Shown: piece by piece, positions 19,846 through 31,101 of the stretch | How the letters are laid out: each line of letters opens with the position of its first letter | Numbering within the stretch: the stretch's first letter is position 1 | Assembly (NCBI GenBank): GCA_963680875.1 | Contig: OY804580.1 | Location: forward strand, 112,285,534-112,349,533 | Origin: Bathymodiolus brooksi | Taxonomy: Eukaryota; Mollusca; Bivalvia; Mytilida; Modiolidae | Reading direction: 5' to 3' | DNA: 64,000 bases | Position numbers and translations under genes: made by a program | Notes under the pieces: model-generated | Told to the model about the DNA's origin: nothing | What the model saw: only the letters and a program-made list of their open reading frames with translations | The model's database searches: none

Positions 19846-20200
19846 TGAAGAGTCAACGTCTATCATTTAAAAAGTATCCTTTTCATCCGGGGGTCGTGCA
19901 CAGGCCCTGTGGGTCGTGTTGCTCGTATGTATTTATGTACATGTTTTGTAAAATAAATGATGAAAGTTCATAACGTTAAATTTTGACATGATTATTTGTA
20001 AAAATGTGGTTCAAAGTCCACCGAAATGTCAATGATATAAGAAAACAAATAATAGCTTCCATAAAGAAACATATAATCATCCTTTTCACGCACAAACAAA
20101 TTCATAACTCCGACAGAAAAGGCATAAAATATCGAATGTCTTACCCTCGCTGATCCACTTCTCTTGTTGTAAACAAACAATTTTGATCAGACCAATCGAC
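19846..20200. other. Intergenic, nothing firm
   Basis: In minus sense a possible donor occurs at about 20147 (GGATCAGCGAG|GTAAGAC) after a short open stretch, but no matching acceptor was found. Not called as an exon. Confidence 0.3.
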
Positions 20201-20204
20201 AGTT

Positions 20205-20840
20205 GATCAAAATGAAACAAGTAAGAGAAACCAGCTACCTCACGATCATACGACCAACCCTGGAATACCGTGCGCAGCAATGGTTTGTGATCCCACTACC
20301 TAAACCCTGATACAGACATTAGAAAATGTACAAAGAAGAGCTGCCCGCTTGTCATAAATAATTACACCAGCAGAACACAAGGATGCGTGACAAGCATGTT
20401 AACCTCACTTGAGTTGCAGACTTTAGAACAACGGAGAAGGATAAGCAGACTCGTTATGATGTATAAGATCCAGCATCAACTCGTGGACATCGACCGAGAC
20501 TCATACCTCAGACCTGGTGACAGCAAAACCAGAGGTCAACATAGGTTCTTCCAGGAGAGGTTCAATTATGACACTTTCAGAAACTCCTTCCAAAGAACAG
20601 CACGAAAATGGAACCACCTACCAGACACCACAGTTGGGGCCAGCTCCATAAAGGAGTTCAAGGCTAACCTCCAACAACAGGTTAGCCACGCCAACCAGTG
20701 TAAATAGTTTTAACTGTGTCATAGTGAAGTGTTTAGTTGTACATAGTCCTAGGGACATCAGCTGTGTGTGCCTGGCATGCCTAGTCCCGTAGAACTTAAA
20801 ACAGTCGGCGACGACTCCTGTTCTACACTGGAAGAAGAAG
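20205..20840 (+). pseudogene. LINE ORF2 C-terminal fragment and 3' UTR
   Basis: Before the longest frame one can read IRPTLEY and ENVQRRAAR in other frames, the usual IRP.LEY and Q.RA.R motifs after the RT palm of Jockey/CR1/RTE-like LINEs. The frame 20387-20707 continues with SLELQTLEQRRRISRLVMMY, KIQHQLVDI and FQRTARKWNHLPDTTV, then FKANL and a stop. A short 3' UTR ends in GAAGAAGAAG near 20840. 5'-truncated and frameshifted. Confidence 0.8.
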
Positions 20841-21000
20841 ATACAATGCGGTTGTACGTATGTGTACGAGTTATTGATTGCGTTTTCAAAATTTCTTACA
20901 GAAAGACATGTACATATTAGACAACAGTCTGAGTCAGTGGGTCTTTCATGTCCGAACCTCAACCTGTCCATCCTACATATATTTAAGAGCATGATGTAAT

Positions 21001-21228
21001 GTAGCTGCGGAGCCATAGCTCTTTAGGTCCTTGTGAAATTTTCTGATAGGGTGGACCTCGAAAAAACCCCAAAAGGACCTAAATATCTACGGTTCTGCAG
21101 CTAGATTTAACGTAGCTGAGGGTCCGTAGCTCCTATAAGTCCTTTGGATATTTTTTTTTGTGGACAAAACGTGTCAAAGGACCATGATAAAGAGCTACGG
21201 TTCTGCAGCTAGATTTAACCTTAGGCTA
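21001..21228. mobile_element. Two tandem copies of a ~113-bp hairpin MITE
   Basis: Each unit starts like TAGCTGCGGAGCCATAGCTC and ends like ACGGTTCTGCAGCTAG, with AGGTCCTT/AAGGACCT inside. The units (about 21001-21113 and 21114-21228) abut head to tail. Confidence 0.7.
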
Positions 21229-21239
21229 GGTAACCCACG

Positions 21240-21890
21240 CTCAAAATTTTATTAACTTCAGTATTATTAGGAATATCAGTAATTCTGGTGTCACATACCA
21301 GATTTTAGGGGCATTTGGGAGCCCCTGCTAATATATTTCAAACTTTGAAGTCATGTTATGTTCGAAATATGTTCTTTTTTGGTAAAAAAAAAATGAAAAG
21401 GCTGGTAATCGCTCTTATAATTTTTGTCCATGTTCTACTCGTTTACTGCCTATAAAATATAAGTTAACTTAAACCGTTTGTAGTACTCCATAAATGGCCA
21501 TTGTCGATTTGTAGGCCTATAGCTGCAAACTAGACGTATCGCAGAAAAATGCAACGTTTTTTGCACGGAAGGGCGCTTGATAGGTAGATTTAGAATTAAA
21601 GAGAAAATCATAGATATGCTGTTAAGATAGCAATTACCTTTAACGCTTTCACTGATTTAAAGCAGTTTTCTTTTATATTTTTTTTCCGCTCCTTTCGTCA
21701 TTGTGTCTTGTAAAGCTAGATCATAGCAAACGATATTTTTGCATCACACAAACGACAAGACTTTGAATGTTTTTTTCTGTCTCATGTGTACAAAAATGTA
21801 TTTAAACAGGTTGCATGGCAACTGAATCAATATTGTTTTAAAAAATATCATCCTTTTTTTTTTTCTGTTTTGAAACCATGAGCGACATGA
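21240..21890. other. Intergenic, nothing recognised
   Basis: AT-rich sequence with no supported gene or repeat. Confidence 0.35.
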
Positions 21891-21894
21891 TCAA

Positions 21895-22085
21895 CGAAAT
21901 CGTGTGACGACAGCTTTAGGGGCGAAGCAAGGTCTAACGATTGTCCATTTTTTAAATAAATTAATCGTTTCATGTAAAGAAGCTGTACGGTTTCCTTTCT
22001 AATTTTTTTTTTGGGGGGGGGGGGTATTTTTAAACTGGATAGTTATTTTTTATTCAAATTAAAAGGCTGTTTCCTGTACTTCACT
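21895..22085 (+). repeat. Dispersed ~190-bp repeat, copy 1
   Basis: Contains AATCGTGTGACGACAGCTTT and CGTTTCATGTAAAGAAGCTG. A same-strand copy lies at 30882-31075, about 80% alike by eye. Confidence 0.75.
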
Positions 22086-22162
22086 CTGTAAGGATCATTT
22101 ATTTAACCTTAAGTATGTATTCTATAGAAATACATCTATTTTGCTAATAGATACAACCTATG

Positions 22163-22312
22163 CAGGGGCGGATCCAGGGGGGGGGGAATGATTATTAGGC
22201 GTAAAATCATGATTTTTCACACGAAACACCCCAAAAATTTTCGCGCCTCCCTCCGCTCGGCGCCATTTTTTTAAGTGCGCCCCCCTAACTTGAAATCCTG
22301 GATCCGCCTCTT
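22163..22312. mobile_element. MITE with CAGGGGCGGATCC termini, copy 2
   Basis: Starts CAGGGGCGGATCCAGG and ends CCTGGATCCGCCTCTT. Internal AAATCATGATTTTTCACACG matches the element at 11250-11435 in the opposite orientation. No clear target duplication; the right end has drifted. Confidence 0.8.
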
Positions 22313-22625
22313 CCAGCAAACAAAGTAACGTTTATATAACGTTGGAATAACGTTAACTTTATGTTGTACTTACGTTATAAATTAACGTTGTGTTGACGTC
22401 ATTTGTGGACTCCGATCAACGTTGTTATAACGTTTAAAATAACGTTATTTAGTAACGTAAAATTAACGTTACAGTAATGTTTTCAATTTGACGTTACTTT
22501 GTAACATAAGATGTACTTTTTTCAACGTAAACCAGTAACGTTGCAGTAACATTATTGACTTAATGTTACTTAATAACGTACGAGTAACATTTGAATGTTG
22601 CCTAGTAAAGTTACTCAAAAATTAT
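22313..22625. repeat. AACGTT-rich repeat, copy 1
   Basis: The palindrome AACGTT and close variants (ACGTTA, TAACGT) recur every 10-25 bp. It starts CCAGCAAACAAAGTAACG. The copy at 28990-29410 ends with the mirror TTACGTGTTTGCTAGG, so the two are likely opposite orientations of one family. Confidence 0.75.
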
Positions 22626-22732
22626 TTTAATGATGTTTATTTTAACCTTAGTCTGAGAGGTTACTTGAATACTTAAATAAACGATGCATGCAAAAGTTCA
22701 CAAAATTCCAACAGATCCCCCATTTATGGACA

Positions 22733-22982
22733 CAGAGGCCCAGGTGGCTCAATGAGTTAGGTCGTTGGATCTAACAACTCATACAAGCCTATCACCAATA
22801 CGGCGTGGGTCCGCACCCGGCTTTGTAAATTATAAAAAAAGGTGCACTCGACTCACAGCCGCAAGTGATAAAGTTTACCAGTTGCTTACCCATGGTCGGT
22901 GGTTCTTTCCGGCTTCCTCCACCACTAAAACTGGTCGCCATGATATAGCTGAAATATTGTTGAAAGTGACATTAAAACACAA
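22733..22982 (+). mobile_element. tRNA-derived SINE, family A, full length
   Basis: Box A TGGCTCAATGAGTTAGGTCG, box B GTGGGTCCGCACCC, then the CACTCGACTCACAGCCGC segment and the shared central domain. A perfect 14-bp duplication CCCATTTATGGACA flanks it (22719-22732, 22983-22996). Confidence 0.92.
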
Positions 22983-23149
22983 CCCATTTATGGACATCTT
23001 ACATTTCGACATTTCAGACTTTACAAAGTTCACTCATATTTGTTGACTGTTTTAAACACAGGTTTCCTACAAAGTGACCAGGTTCAACGGTATATATACA
23101 AAATTAATTGGCTCAACATTAAAGTTTTGAAGACTGCTGCATCATCAAA

Positions 23150-23382
23150 ATCAATCAATCTTTATTTGTATACATTTATCATAAAATGTTCTCAGTTATT
23201 TAATGTATCATAATGATTAAATCAATAAAGATGTCCGACAGAATTTTAAGATCTGTTTCGTATTAAAAGTCAATTGTCTCCTCTGCCACCACCGCCTATC
23301 CTTTCTGGCACAAACTTCAAGAAATTGGCAGCACATTTGGTAATTTTTGCCTCATCTGTGTTATGACATGTCAGAAGATCTT
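23150..23382 (-). CDS. Candidate terminal exon with 3' UTR, unidentified minus-strand gene
   Basis: Acceptor TTTTTACTTTCAG ends at 23383. In one phase the exon reads DLLTCHNTDEAKITKCAANF, then LKFVPERIGGGGRGDN and TGA at 23272-23270. AATAAA (sense, 23166-23161) is about 105 bases downstream of the stop. The composition looks like a real protein end. In the phase expected from the candidate exon at 24000-24092 it would stop after three codons, so either that join is wrong or an exon between is missing. Family not recognised. Confidence 0.5.
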
Positions 23383-23999
23383 CTGAAAGTAAAAATAAAG
23401 ATTTCTATTACTATTTCTGATATATACCTGAACACACAAGTTAATGAGTTTATTGAAGTTTAATACACATGATTTGGTTTAAGTGAATGGTTTCTGTTGC
23501 ACTCAAATAATCACAAGTTGAAATGTTAGTCTTTATATCTGAAACATATCCGAGGTCACATAATATCCAACTTGTTCTCATTTCTTTAATGTGTATGCCA
23601 ACAAAATTGAAATGACTAGGTACACAAGACTGCTGCTACTGTAGTTACCTTAAACTGTATATTGTTTATTTGGATTTCTTCGCATGTATATTTGCAGTTT
23701 ATTTTTTAGGAGAAAATAAAGCACCATGTAAATTTCACTGCTACTGTTTAAAATTCACTACAAATACCCCCTCCCCTCCTAAAAAATGTATTAATAATTT
23801 TAATATTTGCAGTGTCCAATAACAAAATCAATTATTAGATTATCAAATTAAATACTAACTTTTTATAAAATATACTTATTAAAGATTTTACTTGAAGAAC
23901 ATCACAATCAAAATGAAAAGAATAAAACTTTGTAAATACTATTTAAGTAAACTCTTGAAAATCATAAACAAAATTACAATCTTAATAATAATCACTAAC

Positions 24000-24092
24000 C
24001 TTGATTAGTTTAAATAAACATGACTTTGCAAAAGGGAATTTATCCTTCTTGCCCTTCTGTTCATCCCGGCCATCAGTCCATTACTCATACAT
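24000..24092 (-). CDS. Candidate internal exon, unidentified
   Basis: Acceptor TTTTCTTTCTTCAG before 24092 and donor AATCAAG|GTTAGT after 24000 bound 93 bases. The coding-like frame reads WTDGRDEQKGKKDKFPFAKS, then CLFKLIK, but its fourth codon is TAA. It may be a decayed exon or a chance open stretch. Confidence 0.3.
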
Positions 24093-24099
24093 CTGAAGA

Positions 24100-26060
24100 A
24101 AGAAAATCAAATACACAATGTATTATCAAAACCATTCCATGGAATTATACTGCGTTAAAATTGGATTGGTATAGTACTGACTGCAAACACAAAATGGACA
24201 GGATTTAACTAATAGCTATAATGGTTACTGTAACTCCCATTCCCTTGGAATGATATTGCAAATATGTATTATTCTGCACCTTTAGCAAACTTGACTAGGG
24301 GAAAAAACAAGCAAAATTGCCTTTGTGCAGACTACTGTTTGTCACACTTTCTTTTCTTAGATACTGAAATTTGATTTGTGACCTAGTATAATTTCTGTTC
24401 TCAAGTAAAATTCTTATTTTGACTATTTAAAAGTTTTCTATGTACAATGTATTAAGTGAGAGATGTTAAACACAGCAAGTTATAATTCTTGTTAAGCAAT
24501 CAACATACATTGACATGGCCTTTTTAAGAATTTTAATATCTAGCTTTAATCAAATGAAATATATAAATGTTCTTTAATTTTATTACATTGTATTCAATAA
24601 ATAACAAATTACAGGTAAAAGTATTGATTATTTACATGTAGAAATAAACAAATGTAGAAATAAACAAACGCATTCAGTTGTTTACACAAAACATGTTTCA
24701 CATAATCAGTGTGAACACGGCCTGTGTTGATGTGGATTAATTCATTCCTTTGTCATTGTGGGAGAGGTGACCAGTAAATCTATGATTATCAATAAAATCA
24801 GAAAAAAAAACCCACAGGAAAAAGAAACAAATTTAAATATTTTGTAATCATCACACAAAGTTATGTGATAGTGTACTAGATTTTAAGCCTTTACATGGTG
24901 TTAATATACACACTTTACGATCAATTGAGTCATGAAGGAAAGAAGTTTGACATTAAATAACAACAACAATTTTGCTAATTTCTTAGAAGTCTGTATAATT
25001 TCCAGTTTGTACTTTTCACATATGAAATTGTGTTGTATGACCTATATTATGGTCAACTTTTTGGAATTGTATCTTATAAAGCCATCTTTTTTCACCAACT
25101 TCGGTATTTGTTGTACATTTTGCAACTTATTCTAACGCTCTAACTGTTGAAAAAGTGGCTCAACAATCAGGCAACACCTTAATTAAACAATTTTTGTATG
25201 GCAGTTGTTGACCCATACATACTGAAGTGAGTCAGTCGGTCAGCAAATTTACACATGTATTTTACCAGCAAAAAATATAATAAAACGAAAAAAAAAGGTG
25301 AACATGCGACACATATGCCCCACTCTTGTTTAAATCAAAGTTGACAGACCTTTTGTGATTCTTAACACAGCCAAATTTCAAAACATTTGACCAAGTCCAA
25401 GGCAAACTCAAGTTATTGAAGGGAAACCAAAACATGACGGAGGGAAAGACAGACGGACAAGGGTAAAACATATTGCAAAATTGGTCAACTAGAATAAGTA
25501 AATGCACACAAACCAATGTGTCCACAGATGAACGACAACGAATAACTACTCCAAAATAAGGTGTCCCTATCGATATTATACTTGCAGAAATAGTGTTTTA
25601 ACACGTTGTATAATCTGCCGTTTTTGTTTTTTTCATTTTCATGAGTCACATTAACAGACAGTAAGTAGAAAGTCACAAACTTATATATACACTTTATTTA
25701 TTTATATATAAAGTGGGTTTTTTTGTGCAGCCTGTTTTGCACCCCCCCCCCCTTTTTTTTTATTCCACGTCACAGCCCATGCTTAAAATGTACATTCCTT
25801 TATGAATATGTTTGAATAAAGATGTTTTTATTTTCTAAGTAAAATTATTCGCTGTAACAAAAACAGGAATGCAAACTTGAAAGTCAAACATGAAACCACT
25901 GAAACAACAAACAACGTAAATCAAAGTTTCAAACACGACACGAGCACTGCTCTTTAACCAGTTTAAAACGAAAATCTTGGTGGTGGTGCTTTGTGATATG
26001 TAAATTACCTCTCCAAAACAGTTTTCACCAAAAACAACACCTTCAGGATACTAAAAATCA
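24100..26060. other. Intergenic or intron, nothing firm
   Basis: AT-rich, with a C run at 25741-25752 and an AT palindrome near 25685-25715. I found no exon or repeat I can support. Confidence 0.35.
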
Positions 26061-26064
26061 ATTA

Positions 26065-28466
26065 CTTTCTGCTTCTTCATGGTAGCAGAATGTTTTAATG
26101 ATTTCTTTATAAATGTGGCAAAAGATATTGGAAATGTAACTGTTGTAGATAAAAATCATCCTAGTATCATTGAAATTAACAAAAATAAAAAAGATATACC
26201 TAATCTTGAATTTAAAGAAATATCTGATGAATTTGTACATAAACAAATAAATAAGACCAATGTTAAAAAAGCAACAGGTAGAGATGGTATATCAGCTAAA
26301 TTATTAAAACTAGCTAAACCTGTAATTGCAAAACCAATAACAAAAATGATAAATAAAACAATAACAAATTCTGTGTTTCCAGACCAACTAAAACAAGCAC
26401 AAGTTGTTGCACTACACAAGAAGAACAATGCACTAGACAAAAGTAACTATAGACCAGTAAGTATACTACCTGTTATTTCAAAATTCTTTGAACGGGCCAT
26501 TCACGAACAGTTAACAGAATATTTTAACAATCACTTCCATCCATTTCTGTCAGCTTTCAGATCGGGCTACGGATGCAATACTACACTACTAAAAATTATA
26601 GAAGATTGGAAACAGGCACTAGACCAAAATAAATACATTGCAGCAGTACTAATGGACCTGTCCAAGGCCTTTGATTGCCTACCACACAAATTATTATTAC
26701 TCAAACTTGAAGCATATGGCATGTCAAAATCTGCATTACAGTTAATTGAAAACTACCTTACTAACAGGAAACAATGCGTCAAAGTTGGTACCACACTAAG
26801 TAACTGGCAAGACATCTACAAAGGCGTACCACAAGGGTCAATTCTAGGGCCTGTACTATTTAACATCTTTTTAAATGACATTTTTCACTTTACCACAAGC
26901 AGCACACTTTATAACTATGCAGACGACAACACTCTCGCACATGCAGATGACAATATTGATAAAGTAGTTGAATATTTAGAAAAAGACAGTTTGGCATTAA
27001 TAGAATGGTTTTCATGTAACCAGATGAAGGCAAATCCTGATAAATTTCAGGCCATAGCTATTGGCAAAAAATCAATGGATAAAAATATTGTTCTCGATTT
27101 AGCAGGAAATAAAATTAAATGTGAAAAAGAAGTAAAATTACTAGGGGTTACAATTGATTTTGAACTTAAATTTAATTCTCATATTTCAAACATTTGTAAA
27201 AAAGCATCTAGGCAGTTAAATGTGTTAAAAAGGCTAGGTAAATATTTAAATAAATTGGGTAAATTAACCATATATCATTCATTCATATTGTCTAACTTTA
27301 ACTTCTGTCCACTTTCATGGCACTTTTGTAGTGAAGCTAATACAAATAAAATAGAAAAAATTCAGGAGCGAGCACTAAGATTTATTTATAATGATTATAA
27401 TAGTACATATGAAAACTTGTTAATAGTCTCTAAACTCCCAACATTAAAAGTGAGAAGACTGAGAACTATGGCCATTGAGGTATATAAAATTCTACATCAA
27501 GAAAGTCCTTCATATTTACATGACTTAATCAAAATTAAAGATACTAAATATTGTTTTAGGTAGACAACATTACAGAAATCCCTTCAGTACGAACGACAAG
27601 GTATGGTCTAAAATCCTTTCGATATGCTGCTGCTAAACTGTGGAACGAGTTGCCAAACCACTTTAGAACACAAACATCTTTTAATCAATTCAAAAATTTA
27701 ATAAACTCATGGAATGGCAACTCGTGCCACTGCAATGCTTGCTGCTAGTATAAATTTTTCTAGAATAGACATTGCATGAAATTTGCCTTACTGCTGCCTT
27801 CTTGCTTTTGTATGCTTTTCAGTTTAACTTTAATTTATTTTAGTTTTTTATTTTAGTGCTTGGCTATTCTGCATGAATATTTTTAAAATATTTTTAAAGT
27901 ATTCTTGAAATATTTTTAGAATATTTTTAAGATATGTTTTAGAGTGTGTTTTAAGAAGTATATAAATATTTTACTTTGTATCCTTTTCAATTAACTTGTG
28001 CTTTATTTATTTTAGTGCTTGGCTATTTATGCATGAAATTTTTAAAATGTTTTAGAATATTTTTGGAATATGTTTTAAAAGTACATGAATATTTTATATG
28101 TGTTTTGAGTTAATTTGCTTATTTGCTTGATCATAGACTGCTTGAAATTTGCATGAATGTACTTGTATGTGTGATGGGTGCTATAAATGTCTGCATCTAT
28201 TTTGTGTTTTGACTTCTGGTCCTATGACAATAAGTACACAGAGAGGCACTGGCTGTGGAGGTCGAGAGGTCGAGACACAGAAATGTATGCATAAATATTA
28301 TCCGGATATGTATTTAATATTGTATTGCATGACATGTTTTATTGTGCTGTATTTAATTTATGTAATTTATTATGCATGTCGGTTTGAAAAGCTCTTGAGA
28401 GCTTATGTTGATTGTTACAAAATGTACCGACTTTAAATAAAACTTTTTGATTTGATTTGATTTGAT
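26065..28466 (+). mobile_element. 5'-truncated LINE with TTTGA tail
   Basis: Begins inside ORF2 (no endonuclease domain) and ends in a (TTGAT)n tail at 28446-28466. The 700-bp 3' UTR holds two copies of a segment (TTTTAGTGCTTGGCTATT at about 27845 and 28010) rich in AATATTTTTAAAA. Target duplication not identified. Confidence 0.85.
26079..27748 (+). pseudogene. LINE ORF2 reverse transcriptase
   Basis: The main frame has 494 codons (26079-27563). RT motifs: YRPVSILPVISKFFERA (124-140), LMDLSKAFDCLPH (191-203, catalytic Asp), GVPQGSILGPVLFNIFLND (249-267) and YADD (280-283, catalytic pair intact). It continues with LGVTID, IEKIQERALRFIYNDY and LRTMAIEVYKIL, as in Jockey/CR1/RTE-like LINEs. It stops at 27563. 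The expected C-terminus (RYGLKSFRYAAAKLWNELPN and onward to CHCNACC, TAG at 27746-27748) continues in the next frame, so one indel or small deletion lies near 27555. The N-terminal endonuclease is missing by 5' truncation. The annotated Met is not a true start. Confidence 0.92.
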
Positions 28467-28488
28467 TCTTCATGTCTCTGTGTTGATA

Positions 28489-28591
28489 CACAGGCGCTTG
28501 TGTAGAGTCAAAAATATGCTCGCTATGTACCTAAAATAACGTATTTTAGGTACATAGCGAGCATATTTTTGACTCTACACAAGCGCCTGTG
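28489..28591. mobile_element. Perfect 103-bp palindrome, foldback MITE
   Basis: Two 50-bp arms (28489-28538, 28542-28591) are exact complements around the 3-base centre ACG. Ends are CACAGGCGCTTGTGTAGAGT and its complement. A 7-bp direct repeat GTTGATA sits on each side (28482-28488, 28592-28598). The terminus resembles that of the element at 18325. Confidence 0.9.
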
Positions 28592-28599
28592 GTTGATAT

Positions 28600-28985
28600 G
28601 CGAGCTCGATATTTGAACCGCTCGGCAATGCGCATGTACGAATTTTGTTACTTCCTGTTTCTAGCCCGCGAAAATTTAAAAATGATAAAACGAAATTTTA
28701 CCTACGATTCGATTAACAGTTCAACGCATACATGGTGGTTACTAGTAGGAAGGAAGTCCCAGTAAGAGACTTATATTAAATTGAAACAGAGACATATTTG
28801 GCTCTGATTTAAATTAAGGGATGTGTCTGAGGGAAAAAAAGGGGGGAGGGTGCATGAAAATAAAATTATGAAGGGGTTGGCCTTCAAGTGAAATAGGGAT
28901 TTTGCTCTTTTTGCACCAACTTCTTTATTTCTTTGACCATGTAGAGTTGCTGACTGCTAAACACTATGTTAGCCTTTCTTTCAAT
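28600..28985. other. Intergenic, nothing recognised
   Basis: No supported feature. Confidence 0.35.
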
Positions 28986-28989
28986 TTGT

Positions 28990-29410
28990 GAGAAATACTT
29001 TTAAACGTTAAAAAAACGTTATAATAATGTTATACTTTAACATTATTGCAAGGTTTATAAGTAAACGTAAACATATACGTTATTCAAACGTTATATAAAT
29101 GTTACAAAAAAACGTATAACATGTAACGTAAGTTATACGTTGTACAAACGTTATTATTTTACGTTATATTTTGGTTTAATACATAACGTAAAACACTAAA
29201 CGTTAGTTAATCGTCAGGACAACGTTTAAGATTAAACGTTAATAATTGGACGTTGCAAAAACGTTTAAAAAACAATAAAAATTAACATTGTAAATAGGTC
29301 ACTAGGTAACGTTTATTTTTTACGTCGATATAACATTATAATAACGTTATTTGTGTACGTTACCTAAGTATAACGTTACTTTAACGTTACGCTTAAGTTA
29401 CGTGTTTGCT
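28990..29410. repeat. AACGTT-rich repeat, copy 2
   Basis: Dense AAACGTTA, TAACGTT and ACGTTAT motifs on both strands, ending TTACGTGTTTGCTAGG. See copy 1 at 22313. Confidence 0.75.
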
Positions 29411-29420
29411 AGGCTGCTAT

Positions 29421-30533
29421 CATACCTGTTAACCCTCCCCCTTTTCGCGGGAGTCTCCCGCATAAGAGCCTTATCTCCCACATGGACTGGGTCTCATGCG
29501 CGGGAGACATTAATCTCCCGCACACACCTTTTCCTCCCCCCAACAAAAAGGTGTTCTGTGTTCTGTGTAAAGTACAATAAAATCTTGACCTACATTTTGC
29601 GATCAAATATTTCTGGAAATTCCCCATTTGGAACTCCCGCGCTGATGAAAAACGCCGAGAGATACGAATGGTAAAGGTGTTTAAATGATATCCGGTTATT
29701 GATCTGTTTGACACTTTTACAAGTAAATTGGGTCATGGAGATTAATTAAGGTGTTGATGATTATACAACAATTATCCACTGATTGACAGTTAATTGGGGA
29801 TAAGGAAGTGGGTTTGTGACACACGCTTAGATGATTAGAATAGAAGTGTGATAGCGGCAATTAAAAATAGTTATAAACCGTTGTGCAAACAGGAGTCGGA
29901 CAACCTTTGATGCCGAGGAAAACTTCTTATTTCGAGCAAACGTGCAATGAATTCATCTCGGATTGAGTTGTTATGGCTTGTTTGGGACCAAAGCCGATCA
30001 AAGTATTATTTAAGGACTAAGTTCCAGGATGGAATTGATAAACCACAAAAATGCCAAAACGTATGCTATCACCCAACGCACCAGCAGCAAAGTGACTTTT
30101 TAATTTTAGTGCTCTATGACTTATTGTTCAGAGCATTCTGTCTTCATTGTTTTTGCTCTGTTATAATCTTATAATTATGAAAGATTATGAATAAATTATA
30201 AATACAGTTTTTATCCTTCATTAATCATATGAAACACTACTAATAAGACAGAAATGTAAACAATATATATTGAAATGGGGTGCAGTTGGTTCAATACTGA
30301 AACAAACAAAAAGAAAACATCAATTAACAATAAAAACATGCATCAAATACGTCGATAAAAAATCTCCAGTTATGAGACCAAATCTCCAGTTGTAGCATAG
30401 CAACTCTATCACATGTATGCAACTACAAGGTACAATTTTGTGCGTTTAAAGGCGACGCACAAAATCTCCCCCTTAGAAGAGTTGGTAGGGGGGAGATCTC
30501 CCCCCTAGCAGTTCCCAGTGGTTAACAGGTATG
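29421..30533. mobile_element. 1.1-kb TIR element, CATACCTGTTAACC termini
   Basis: Starts CATACCTGTTAACC and ends GGTTAACAGGTATG. A 6-bp duplication TGCTAT flanks it (29415-29420, 30534-30539). Near both ends lie CTCCC-rich tracts (GGGAGTCTCCCGC left, GGGGGGAGATCTCCCCCC right). No transposase; the short frames inside have no recognisable domain. Confidence 0.7.
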
Positions 30534-30539
30534 TGCTAT

Positions 30540-30880
30540 GTGATACAAGATGTACTTTAATAGTCGCAACTAACTTTCGTGACGTCATAGGTTAGGAATG
30601 CGAGAAAACCCCGGTGACGTCTTTGTAAACATTGCGGAATCTCCGTCAGGAAAATCGCAACGTACTCAAGATTTATCTTACTAATTTTAAATATTAAAGA
30701 CATTCTTTTCACATTGCTGGGAACTGCACCGTTCAATACATAAACAATTATTCGGCAACCAACTGTAAATCGCCACCAACTATTACTTGAGAAACGCAGG
30801 GCACTGATTGTATACTCTGACAGTGACAGCGATCATGAATGAATGACGTGACGTAACAATACTTGTGTGACGTAAACTAT
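30540..30880. other. Intergenic, nothing recognised
   Basis: Several GTGACGTCA-like stretches occur (GACGTCATAGG, GTGACGTCTTTG) but without other promoter context. Confidence 0.3.
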
Positions 30881-30881
30881 A

Positions 30882-31075
30882 GAAATCGTGTGACGACAGT
30901 TTTTTTAGGGGCGAAACAAGTAGGTCTAGCGATTGTCAATTTTTTAAATAATTTAATCGTTTCATGTAAAGAAGCTGTACGGATTCCTATTTTGTTTTTT
31001 GGTTATTTTTAAACTGGATAGTTATTTTTTATTCTAATTAATAGGCTATTTCCGGTGATTCACTCCGATTGTACA
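30882..31075 (+). repeat. Dispersed ~190-bp repeat, copy 2
   Basis: Same-strand relative of 21895-22085 (AATCGTGTGACGACAG, CGTTTCATGTAAAGAAGCTG, AAACTGGATAGTTATTTTTT). Confidence 0.75.
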
Positions 31076-31101
31076 TTCTATGCTGAAACTTAAAAACCAC
31101 T

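Noticed and set aside
20618..21016. 132-codon minus-strand frame
   Set aside because: Overlaps the LINE ORF2 end in antisense; no domain and no splice sites.
22733..22810. Possible true tRNA gene
   Set aside because: Box A and box B belong to a SINE head with a target duplication; cloverleaf pairing is poor.
29351..29714. Overlapping frames of about 100 codons on both strands
   Set aside because: They straddle the end of a TIR element and lack domains.
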